DNA of 32,760 nt, taken from positions 12,053 to 44,812 of the forward strand of contig JASEIG010000006.1 of NCBI GenBank assembly GCA_030017615.1. Reading direction: 5' to 3'. A program made the position numbers and the translations under genes. Of this stretch, positions 15,826 to 23,708 are shown in pieces; the stretch's first letter is position 1; every line of letters starts with the position of its first letter. The notes beneath the pieces are model-generated. The model searched no databases. It saw only the letters and a list, made by a program, of their open reading frames with translations, and was not told the origin of the DNA. This DNA is from Patescibacteria group bacterium. Lineage in GTDB: Bacteria; Patescibacteriota; Minisyncoccia; UBA6257; UBA9933.

Positions 15826-17322
15826 ATGGAATGGCCGGTTTTTTCAAAAAAAGAAGTGATTATAGGAAATCCCGACGCCAGTATCGGAATTTGCACGCTT
15901 TGGTCGCCAAAAGACAAGTTCGTGAAAAAATATCTTAACAGTTCTCTTATGGGAGATATAACTATTGTCGGCAATCTTTATTCTATTTTTGGGATAGGGA
16001 TACTGATAAGAAATTATCTTGCCAATCCGCGCTTGAGATATTTGGTAGTTTCTGGAACAGAGATGGGAAAAGCCGAAAAGGCGCTAAAAAATCTCGGCGA
16101 AGATTCTTCTTTACCACAGAAACTATTTCTTGAAGAACAGCATATAGAAAGGTTTTTGAAACAGGTGAAGATAATTTTTGGTGAACCATGGCGTATAGCG
16201 GATATGATGGACAGCGAATGCTGGCATGAAAACCCTAATGAGAAATTCGAACAGATAGTTGTGCCATTACCGAAACCAAGCGCAAAGACATTCCCAACGG
16301 CAAAATCAGGTCATCTCATCAGATTTGCCACAATTACCGAAGGATACGAGACGTTGTTGCGCGAAATAAGATTATTCGGCCACATTACCGGCGAAGATTC
16401 TGAAGGCCATAGACGGCAGGAATTATGGCAGTTGACAATGGTTATAACCGACCAGGACCCGATTGACTTTTCCTCTGTTCCGCATCCGGAATATGATGAG
16501 GAAAAAATCAGAAAGTATTGCGAGGATTTTTGGAATGGAAGCGAGCCCGCGGATTTGGCCTATCGTTATGGCCATATTATGAGGTTTGCTTTTGGCGATC
16601 AGATGGAAGCGTGCGTGGAGGCCTTCAAAAAAAAGGCAGAAACATTTCGACCAATGATCAGTTTATGGGATCCTCGCGTTGAGGGTGGTTCAATTAACTC
16701 CGAAGATCCTCCGTGTGTAATAATGATACAGCCGAGAATAGTTGGCGATCTCCTGTACATTAAAGGTTATATAAGAACAAACGATATGTTTGGTGGATGG
16801 CCATTGAATGCAATCGCAATCAGGTATATCCAATATCGCCTGTGTGAGCGCCTCAAAGAAGAGCTTGACAGAGCTAATCTTGGGTTGGGGGAGATGGAAA
16901 TAACTTCCGGTTCTGCTCACATCTATGAACGTGACTGGTTTTCCATTGATGATTTTTTAAAGGGAAGGGAAAATGAGAACAAAAAGTTTTATCCCGACCC
17001 GAAAGGAAATTTTGAAATTAGCGTTGAGGGAGATAAAATTCACATACGACATTTTTCTCCGGATGGAACGGCTATATTGCAAGAGTTTGAAGGCAAAAAC
17101 GCGCTTATTTTAAGCAAACGGATTGCGCCTTTTATCTCTCAAATTAGCAATGCCATGTATGTTGGTAGGAAACTTCAAGAAATGGAAAATGTTCTAAAAA
17201 AAACGTCAAACCAGAAAAATAATAATGATTATGAAAACGAAAAAAATAGAACATTACTGAAAGATGAGATTATATGGCCAAGTGGAAAGGTATCCGGAGG
17301 CTGTGATCTTATGGTTGTATAA
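15826..17322 (+). CDS. Thymidylate synthase fused to MtrA-like and DUF4346-like domains
   Basis: Predicted to methylate dUMP to dTMP. Three parts are visible in 498 residues. Residues 10-120 resemble MtrA, the cobamide-binding subunit of methyl-H4MPT:CoM methyltransferase (GNPDASIGICTL, ITIVGNLYSI, LANPRLRYLVVSGTE). Residues about 165-370 are the ThyA core: PPC297 nucleophile, R317-TND320, GGWPLNA with Asn328, and SGSAHIY at 361-367. Residues 388-455 resemble DUF4346 (YPDPKGNFEISV, SNAMYVGRKLQEME). The start is set by GAGGAGGT at 15811-15818; a longer frame from 15760 overlaps the deaminase gene. Domain names come from memory of the families. It is much longer than E. coli ThyA (264 residues). 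Confidence 0.82.
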   Translation: MEWPVFSKKEVIIGNPDASIGICTLWSPKDKFVKKYLNSSLMGDITIVGNLYSIFGIGILIRNYLANPRLRYLVVSGTEMGKAEKALKNLGEDSSLPQKLFLEEQHIERFLKQVKIIFGEPWRIADMMDSECWHENPNEKFEQIVVPLPKPSAKTFPTAKSGHLIRFATITEGYETLLREIRLFGHITGEDSEGHRRQELWQLTMVITDQDPIDFSSVPHPEYDEEKIRKYCEDFWNGSEPADLAYRYGHIMRFAFGDQMEACVEAFKKKAETFRPMISLWDPRVEGGSINSEDPPCVIMIQPRIVGDLLYIKGYIRTNDMFGGWPLNAIAIRYIQYRLCERLKEELDRANLGLGEMEITSGSAHIYERDWFSIDDFLKGRENENKKFYPDPKGNFEISVEGDKIHIRHFSPDGTAILQEFEGKNALILSKRIAPFISQISNAMYVGRKLQEMENVLKKTSNQKNNNDYENEKNRTLLKDEIIWPSGKVSGGCDLMVV

Positions 17323-17323
17323 A

Positions 17324-17343
17324 GTATTCCCAATGCGGAATAC
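17324..17343 (+). repeat. Hairpin directly after the thymidylate synthase stop
   Basis: GTATTCC, loop CAATGC, GGAATAC, starting two bases after the stop codon and followed six bases later by the terminator. It could protect the 3' end of the message. Confidence 0.6.
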
Positions 17344-17349
17344 GACAAT

Positions 17350-17377
17350 GAGCGGCAAATTCAGCCGCTCTTTTTTT
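17350..17377 (+). terminator. Terminator of the dTMP cassette
   Basis: GAGCGGC, loop AAATTCA, GCCGCTC, then seven T. The last T bases overlap the -35 of the next gene's promoter. Confidence 0.92.
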
Positions 17378-17404
17378 GAAATTTTACCCCCGGTGTTATA
17401 CAAT
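17376..17404 (+). promoter_or_regulatory. Leaderless promoter of the HD gene
   Basis: TTGAAA (17376-17381), 17 bases, TACAAT (17399-17404), then the ATG at 17412, seven bases on. This is the clearest case in the window of a promoter placed so that RNA starts at the start codon. Confidence 0.78.
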
Positions 17405-17411
17405 TTAAAAT

Positions 17412-17999
17412 ATGAACAAAGATATTAATTTTATTTATGAAATTGGTTGTTTTCGGTTTATTCAAAGAACTTGGAGACAGTTTTTAAACGCGGATTTCGC
17501 AAATGTTTCGGAGCATACTTTAAGAGTGGCGTGGATAGCGCTGATATTGGCGAAATATGAAAATATTAAAGATACGGAAAAATTATTAAAAATGGTTTTA
17601 GTTCATGACCTTACTGAAAGCAGAACGGGAGATGTGAATTATTTATCTCGGCAGTATACGGTCAGAAAAGAATCGGAAGCAATTCACGATATTTTAGAAG
17701 GAACTGTTTTAGAAAGCGAATTTCTTGAACTCTGGAAAGAGTATGAAAAAAAGGAATCAATTGAAGCAAAAATAATTAAAGACGCCGATAATTTGGATGT
17801 TGATTTTGAACTGCAGGAACAATTTTATAAAGGCGATTTAACGAAGGAAACATTTAAGGATATTCGCGAATATGTGAGTATTAATAAACTTTATACGGAA
17901 TCCGCTAAAAAAATATGGAAAAAATTGCAAGATTCCAATCCGCATGATTGGCACAAACAGAGCAATAACAGATTTAATTCTGGAGATTGGAAAAAATAA
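17412..17999 (+). CDS. HD-domain hydrolase, YfbR/HDDC2-like 5'-deoxynucleotidase
   Basis: Metal-dependent phosphohydrolase; relatives remove phosphate from dNMPs. In 195 residues the HD ligands are His35 (VSEHTLRVA), His65-Asp66 (LVHDLTES, with Glu69) and Asp124 (IKDADNLD), the order expected for the family. It lies right after the dCMP deaminase/thymidylate synthase cassette, so a role in balancing dCMP, dUMP or dTMP is plausible, but substrate specificity cannot be read here. It has its own leaderless promoter and probably continues into rodA, 27 bp downstream. Confidence 0.85.
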   Translation: MNKDINFIYEIGCFRFIQRTWRQFLNADFANVSEHTLRVAWIALILAKYENIKDTEKLLKMVLVHDLTESRTGDVNYLSRQYTVRKESEAIHDILEGTVLESEFLELWKEYEKKESIEAKIIKDADNLDVDFELQEQFYKGDLTKETFKDIREYVSINKLYTESAKKIWKKLQDSNPHDWHKQSNNRFNSGDWKK

Positions 18000-18026
18000 A
18001 ATACAATTCAAAATTAATTTTATCGG

Positions 18027-19097
18027 ATGATATTTTTTAAAAAGATTGATTGGAAACTTAACAGCGCTGTTTTGTTTTTGGTTTTTATGGGCTTATTGGA
18101 ACTTTTCAGCGCGCATGAAAAGCTTTTTTGGAAACAATTAATATGGTTTGGGATAGGAACCGTTTTTTATTTTATTTTTATCGCTATTGATTGGCGTTCA
18201 TTTGTTAATTATAAAGGCGTTACGGTGGGATTTTATTTAATCTCTGTTATTTTTTTAGTTGCCACGCTAATATTGGCGCCAAAAGTGAGAGGCGCCAGAA
18301 GCTGGATTCCAATCGGGCCCCTTCAGTTCCAAACATCTGTTTTTTCCGCCATGACTTTGATTATCACTTTGGCTAATTTTTTCAGAAAAATGCACGCGAA
18401 AATAGCTTATTTTTCCAGTTTAGTTTATTCATTCATTTATTTTATAATTCCTGCGGGGTTAATCGCGCTTCAGCCGGATTTTGGTTCAATACTTATCCTT
18501 TTTTCAATCTGGCTGGGTTTTGTTCTTGTTTCCGGAATCTCAAAAAAACATTTGCTTTTTTTAATTATGATTTTCTCAATTGTCGGGGCAATGATGTGGC
18601 ATGGAATTTTAAAGGATTATCAAAAAGAACGAATTGCCGGCTTGTTTTTTCCGGATCGCGATGTTTTAGGCGTTAATTACAATGTTATTCAAGCGAAAAT
18701 TGCCATTGGTTCGGGAGGTTTTTTTGGGAAAGGATTTAAACAAGGGACACAAACACAGCTTGGTTTTTTGCCCGAATCGCAAACAGATTTTATTTTTGCC
18801 GCAATAATAGAAGAATGGGGTTTAATTTCCGCGTTTTTTATAGTTGCCGCGCTTGCGTTTATTATAATGCGTTTAGTGAAAATCGGGATGGGCGAAAACG
18901 GTAATTTTAACAGATTTATTTGTCTTGGCGCGTCTATTTTTTTCATAACCTGTTTCATATTCAACACCGGCTCAAATATCGGCTTTATACCTGTTATCGG
19001 AATTCCCTTCCCATTTCTTAGTTATGGCGGGTCCCACCTAATAATTGAAATGATGCTTTTGGGGATGATACAATCCGTCAAAATAAGAAAATTTTAA
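18027..19097 (+). CDS. rodA: RodA-type SEDS peptidoglycan glycosyltransferase
   Basis: Polytopic membrane enzyme that polymerises lipid II for wall elongation. The 356 residues have about ten hydrophobic helices and the SEDS marks: ARSWIPIGPLQFQTS, LQPDFGS with the catalytic-type Asp, NYNVIQAKIAIGSGGFFGKG, FLPESQTDFIFAAIIEEWG, and GIPFPFLSYGGS. The spacing and Pro-Phe-Leu-Ser-Tyr-Gly-Gly end favour RodA/FtsW/SpoVE; I prefer RodA because mreBC are nearby and no divisome gene is. The cognate PBP2 is not in the window. Confidence 0.92.
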   Translation: MIFFKKIDWKLNSAVLFLVFMGLLELFSAHEKLFWKQLIWFGIGTVFYFIFIAIDWRSFVNYKGVTVGFYLISVIFLVATLILAPKVRGARSWIPIGPLQFQTSVFSAMTLIITLANFFRKMHAKIAYFSSLVYSFIYFIIPAGLIALQPDFGSILILFSIWLGFVLVSGISKKHLLFLIMIFSIVGAMMWHGILKDYQKERIAGLFFPDRDVLGVNYNVIQAKIAIGSGGFFGKGFKQGTQTQLGFLPESQTDFIFAAIIEEWGLISAFFIVAALAFIIMRLVKIGMGENGNFNRFICLGASIFFITCFIFNTGSNIGFIPVIGIPFPFLSYGGSHLIIEMMLLGMIQSVKIRKF

Positions 19098-19101
19098 AGA
19101 A

Positions 19102-19136
19102 AGAATTATGAATTAAGATTTAAAAATTATAAATAG
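19102..19136. repeat. Degenerate heptamers before mltG
   Basis: Five consecutive 7-base units: AGAATTA, TGAATTA, AGATTTA, AAAATTA, TAAATAG, beginning four bases after the rodA stop. Confidence 0.72.
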
Positions 19137-19156
19137 ATTTTTCAACTTTTATTTTT

Positions 19157-20194
19157 ATGAATCTTGAATCTTCCCCCTTTCCAATGAACAACACAAAATT
19201 TAAAATAATTGGTTTAATTGTATTATTTACAACGGCGGCATTTTGCTTATTTTTATATTTTCAGCTTTTTGTCCCGCCCAAAAGTTCAGCAAATGAAAAA
19301 ATTGACATAGTGATTTCTAAAGGAATGGGAGTTGATGATATTGCCGAAGAACTTGTCTCTAAGGGGATTATCCGTTCAAGCTGGGCTTTTGAAATTTACA
19401 GTTTAATTTCGCGCAAAGTCGCGTCTTTCCAGCATGGTAATTACGAATTAAACGCTAATCAAACCGTGCCGCAGTTGGTAAAAACGCTTTCTACTGGACC
19501 GCAAAGCGTAGAAGCGACTATTATTCCGGGAATGTCCCTTAAAGAAGTTGATGATTATTTAAGTTCTTTAAAAATCATCTCCAAGGGAAATTTGGCAAGT
19601 TACGATATAACACCGTTAAAAAACAAGCATCCTTTTTTAAAATCCGCTTTGTCGCTGGAAGGGTATATGTTTCCGGATACATATCAATTTTTTATGAATT
19701 CTGATACCGGCGTGGTGGTGGAAAAAATTTTGAGTAATTTTCAGTATAAAGTTTTAACGCGCTTGACAGACCAGTCTTTTTTTGTAAATAATAAGAGCAA
19801 CGATTGGCTGATAATTGCGTCAATGTTGGAAAGAGAAGTAATCAATCAGCAAGATAAGCGCATCGTCGCGGGAATTTTAAAAAAGAGAATTAAAGCGGAA
19901 ATGCCGCTTCAAATAGACGCCACAGTTATTTATTCAAAATGCCAGGGACGTTACGATTGCGCAATCGGTTTAGATGATTTTAAAATAAATTCGGCGTACA
20001 ATACTTACAAAAATTTAGGGCTTCCTCCCACGTCTATTTCAAATCCGAACATTGATTCAATCACAGCGTCGCTTGAGCCGGTTGAAACTAATTATTGGTT
20101 CTATTTGTCCGACCCAAAAACCAAAAAAACAATTTTTAGCGAAACCCTTGACGAACACAATAGAAATCGTGTTAAATACAAGATAATAGAATAA
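19157..20194 (+). CDS. mltG: Endolytic murein transglycosylase MltG (YceG)
   Basis: Membrane-anchored enzyme that cleaves nascent glycan strands and sets their length. The 345 residues have a transmembrane helix at about 16-37, a LysM-like region (ISKGMGVDDIAEELVSKGII), then the catalytic domain with EGYMFPDTY (168-176), ASMLEREV with the catalytic-type Glu225, and LQIDATVIY (251-259). A second ATG ten codons in (MNNTKFK) is also a possible start. It probably works with RodA upstream. A hairpin at 20207-20235 may end the transcript. Confidence 0.92.
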   Translation: MNLESSPFPMNNTKFKIIGLIVLFTTAAFCLFLYFQLFVPPKSSANEKIDIVISKGMGVDDIAEELVSKGIIRSSWAFEIYSLISRKVASFQHGNYELNANQTVPQLVKTLSTGPQSVEATIIPGMSLKEVDDYLSSLKIISKGNLASYDITPLKNKHPFLKSALSLEGYMFPDTYQFFMNSDTGVVVEKILSNFQYKVLTRLTDQSFFVNNKSNDWLIIASMLEREVINQQDKRIVAGILKKRIKAEMPLQIDATVIYSKCQGRYDCAIGLDDFKINSAYNTYKNLGLPPTSISNPNIDSITASLEPVETNYWFYLSDPKTKKTIFSETLDEHNRNRVKYKIIE

Positions 20195-20206
20195 CTCTGA
20201 CTAAAA

Positions 20207-20235
20207 CCGTAAAAAACGGATATTTATTTTTACGG
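20207..20235 (+). terminator. Possible terminator after mltG
   Basis: CCGTAAAAA and TTTTTACGG pair over 9 bp with an 11-base loop. The T tract is in the stem, not after it, so termination is uncertain. Confidence 0.45.
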
Positions 20236-20386
20236 AATAATTATTTTATGTTCAGCGATATTGTTTGGATTTTTGTTTTTTAAAAGCAAAAATCAAAATA
20301 TTTTACTGAAAACCGGCCATTAATTAATTAAGTTGCTTTAAACGGCAAATGTTAAAATTGTTGGATTTAAAGCAATATCTTTGGAT

Positions 20387-23300
20387 ATGTTGAAAAAAAA
20401 TCTTCCCGCAAAAGTCTTTTCTTCGCATGTCGGGCAACTTATAGAACAGCCGTTTTTGGCTGAATTGCAATCCAAGTCATGGAATTGGTTTGTCAAGCAA
20501 GGGTTAAAAGAACTTTTTGAAGAAATTTCTCCCATTAAAGATTACACCAGACAGGAGGTTGAACTTTTTTTTCAAGATTATTATTTTGACGAACCTCGCT
20601 ACGACGAAGAAACTTCTCGTTTGAAGGGGCTTACTTATGAAGCTCCTTTAAGGGTTAAAGTCAAACTTGTTAATCATAAAACAAACGACGTTAAAGAACA
20701 GGAAGTTTTTCTCGGAGATTTCCCGATAATGACCAGCCGGTATACTTTTATTATTAATGGCGTTGAAAGGATTGTGGTTTCTCAGCTAATTCGTTCAAGC
20801 GGCATTTATTTTACCGGAACTATGGTCAGAGGAAAAAAATTATTCGGCGCGAAAGTTATCCCGAACAGAGGAAGTTGGCTTGAATTTGAAACTGAATTAG
20901 ACGGTTCAATTATTGTTAAAATAGACCGCCATAGGAAAGCGCCCGCCACCGACCTTTTAAGAATTTTTGCCGGAGCAAAAGAAAAAAATATTTTAGACAC
21001 CAATGAAAAAATTTTGGCCGCTTTTGCGGATATTGATAAGGGGCCGGTTAAATACATTGAAGCGACATTAAAGAAAGACGCCGCGAAAACTTCGCTTGAA
21101 GCATATTTGGAAATTTATAAAAGATTAAGGCCGGGCGATTTAGCTACTCCGGAAAACGCCAAAAGTTTGATAGACGCTATGTTTAAAAGAGCCGACAGAT
21201 ACAGTCTTTCCAGAGTCGGCCGATTTAAAATGAATCAAAGACTTAATATTGAGAAGAATGAATCAACTCTGCTTGATCTTGAAGATTTGGTGAAAATTAT
21301 TAAGGAAATTATCAGACTTAACAACGACCCTATGGCGGAAGCCGATGATATTGACCATTTAGGGAACAGAAGAGTGCGTTCTGTCGGAGAGTTGTTGCAG
21401 GGCAGGCTTTATGTCGGATTTGCCCGAATGAGAAGAAACATTCAGGATAAAATCTCAACTACCGAATCGGAAGTTTTAACACCCGCCCAGCTTATTAACG
21501 GAAGGCCGTTGGTGGCTATTACAAGAGAATTTTTGTCTTCATCGCAACTTTCCCAATTTATGGACCAGACAAATCCGTTGTCTGAAACGGAGCATAAACG
21601 AAGATTGTCTTTGCTTGGTCCCGGCGGTTTAACCAGAGAACATGCGGGTTTTGAAGTTCGCGATGTGCACACATCGTATTACGGAAGAATTTGCCCCATT
21701 GAAACGCCCGAAGGACAGCCAATCGGTCTGGTCAATCACTTGGCGAGCTACGCCAGAATCAACGAACTGGGCTTTTTGGAAACTCCTTACGCTAAAGTTA
21801 AAAACGGACGCATTACCGATGAAATTAAATGGATGAACGCTATTGAGGAAGAAAAATATAAAATCGCGCATGGTGGAACTAAAATTGACGCGGATAAAAA
21901 AATTATTAACAAGCTGGTTGAAGCAAGAATTAAGGGAGAACCTAGAATTTGTCCCAGAGAAGAAGTGGAATTTATTGACATTGCGAACAACCAGCTTGTA
22001 AGCACAGCGACTTCATTAATTCCTTTTTTGGAACATGATGACGCCAATAGAGCGCTTATGGGTTCAAACATGCAAAGACAAGCCGTTCCCACTGTTAAAC
22101 CGCAAGCTCCTTTAGTTGGAACCGGGATAGAAGAAAAAGTTGCCAAAGATTCTTCTCGGTCGATTGTCGCCGAAGAGGACGGAGAAGTACTGGAAGTGGA
22201 CGGGAACCGTTTGGTTATAAAAATAAAAAGCGGAACTAAAAAATTTAATTTTTATAAATTTCAAAGATCAAACCAATATTCCTGTATTTCGCAAAAGCCT
22301 CTGGTTAAAAAAGGAAGTAAATTTAAAAAAGGCGATGTTTTGGCGGATGGACCTTCTATGGACAACGGAGTTTTGGCGCTTGGACAAAATCTTTTAGTCA
22401 CTTTCGTTTCATGGGAAGGCGCTAATTTTGAAGACGCCATCGTTCTTTCTGAGCGGGTTGTAAAAGAAGATATTTTTTCTTCGGTTCATATTAAAGATTT
22501 TTATTGCGATGTAAGAGACACTAAACTCGGGCCGGAAATTACCACCAACGATATTCCAAATGTTTCCGAAGAAAAATTGAAAAATCTTGATGAGGAGGGA
22601 ATTATCAGAATCGGTGCGGAAGTAAAATCAAATGATATTTTAGTCGGTAAGGTTTCGCCAAAAGGCGAAACCGAATTAACCGCAGAAGAAAAATTGCTTC
22701 GCGCGATTTTTGAAGAAAAAGCGCGGGATGTTAAAGACACTTCCTTGGTGGTTCCGCACGGAGAAGTAGGAAGAGTGATCGGAGTTAAAATTTTTTCCAG
22801 AGATCATGGGGATAAACTGGAGCCCGGAGTTATAAAAAGAATTCAAATTGAAATTGCCCAGCTTAGAAAAGTAAGAGCGGGCGACAAACTTGCGGGACGG
22901 CACGGAAATAAAGGCGTTATTTCGCAAATCAGGCCCGTTGAAGATATGCCTTATCTGGAAGACGGAACTCCGGTGGATATTATTTTAAATCCGCTTGGTG
23001 TCGCTTCCCGTATGAATCTTGGACAAATTTTAGAAACTCATTTAGGTCTTGCGGCGCATAAGCTCGGGTATAGAGCGATTACGCCGGTGTTTGTCGGAGC
23101 TGATGAAAAATCCATTAACGAGGAATTGAAAAAAGCCGGATATCCGGAAAACGGCAAACTAACTATTTTTGACGGGCGAACCGGAGAAAAATTTACTCAA
23201 CCGATTACCGTCGGAATGATTTATATGCTAAAACTGATACATTTGGTTGAAGATAAAATTCATATGCGCGCCACAGGGCCTTATTCGTTGATTACTCAAC

Positions 23301-23614
23301 AGCCGTTGGGAGGCAAAGCGCAATTTGGAGGACAGAGATTTGGAGAAATGGAAGTCTGGGCTCTTGAAGGGTACGGCGCGGCATATACTCTTCAGGAAAT
23401 GCTTACCATTAAATCCGATGATGTGTTTGGGCGCGCCGCGGCTTATGAAAATATCATTCGCGGCGAAGAAATTAGACCGCCGAACATCCCGTCGGCGTTT
23501 AATGTTCTGGTTAATGAAATAAAAGCTTTGGGGTTAAGCGTAAATATTGAAATGACAGAAGAGGAAAATATAGAACCTGAAAAAAATTCTGAAGAAAACA
23601 CTATTGCGCAGTAA
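20387..23614 (+). CDS. rpoB: RNA polymerase beta subunit
   Basis: Catalytic-core subunit of RNA polymerase. About 1075 residues from the ATG at 20387; a TTG six bases earlier (20381) is possible but less likely. Family marks include the rifampicin region SSSQLSQFMDQTNPLSE then HKRRLSLLGPGGLTREHAG, then YGRICPIETPEG, NAKRALMGSNMQRQ-like NRALMGSNMQRQAVP, and the C-terminal GKAQFGGQRFGEMEVWALE. In the rifampicin pocket, Asn518 (E. coli numbering) is Thr, while Asp516, His526, Arg529 and Ser531 are kept. It is shorter than E. coli RpoB, lacking lineage insertions. No rplJ or rplL lies upstream. Confidence 0.98.
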   Translation: MLKKNLPAKVFSSHVGQLIEQPFLAELQSKSWNWFVKQGLKELFEEISPIKDYTRQEVELFFQDYYFDEPRYDEETSRLKGLTYEAPLRVKVKLVNHKTNDVKEQEVFLGDFPIMTSRYTFIINGVERIVVSQLIRSSGIYFTGTMVRGKKLFGAKVIPNRGSWLEFETELDGSIIVKIDRHRKAPATDLLRIFAGAKEKNILDTNEKILAAFADIDKGPVKYIEATLKKDAAKTSLEAYLEIYKRLRPGDLATPENAKSLIDAMFKRADRYSLSRVGRFKMNQRLNIEKNESTLLDLEDLVKIIKEIIRLNNDPMAEADDIDHLGNRRVRSVGELLQGRLYVGFARMRRNIQDKISTTESEVLTPAQLINGRPLVAITREFLSSSQLSQFMDQTNPLSETEHKRRLSLLGPGGLTREHAGFEVRDVHTSYYGRICPIETPEGQPIGLVNHLASYARINELGFLETPYAKVKNGRITDEIKWMNAIEEEKYKIAHGGTKIDADKKIINKLVEARIKGEPRICPREEVEFIDIANNQLVSTATSLIPFLEHDDANRALMGSNMQRQAVPTVKPQAPLVGTGIEEKVAKDSSRSIVAEEDGEVLEVDGNRLVIKIKSGTKKFNFYKFQRSNQYSCISQKPLVKKGSKFKKGDVLADGPSMDNGVLALGQNLLVTFVSWEGANFEDAIVLSERVVKEDIFSSVHIKDFYCDVRDTKLGPEITTNDIPNVSEEKLKNLDEEGIIRIGAEVKSNDILVGKVSPKGETELTAEEKLLRAIFEEKARDVKDTSLVVPHGEVGRVIGVKIFSRDHGDKLEPGVIKRIQIEIAQLRKVRAGDKLAGRHGNKGVISQIRPVEDMPYLEDGTPVDIILNPLGVASRMNLGQILETHLGLAAHKLGYRAITPVFVGADEKSINEELKKAGYPENGKLTIFDGRTGEKFTQPITVGMIYMLKLIHLVEDKIHMRATGPYSLITQQPLGGKAQFGGQRFGEMEVWALEGYGAAYTLQEMLTIKSDDVFGRAAAYENIIRGEEIRPPNIPSAFNVLVNEIKALGLSVNIEMTEEENIEPEKNSEENTIAQ

Positions 23615-23643
23615 AATAATTGTAAAATTAAAATATTGCAAGA

Positions 23644-23702
23644 TTAAAAAATTAAAATCAAAAATTAATCTTTAAATCTTTCAATCGGCAATCTGGCAAT
23701 AT
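23644..23702. repeat. Degenerate period-8 units between rpoB and rpoC
   Basis: The right half reads as TAATCTTT, AAATCTTT, CAATCGGC, AATCTGGC, AAT. The left half has the opposite-sense AAGATTAA-type sequence, so the gap looks partly inverted, as in groES-groEL. It ends about six bases before the rpoC start. Confidence 0.6.
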
Positions 23703-23708
23703 AAAATT

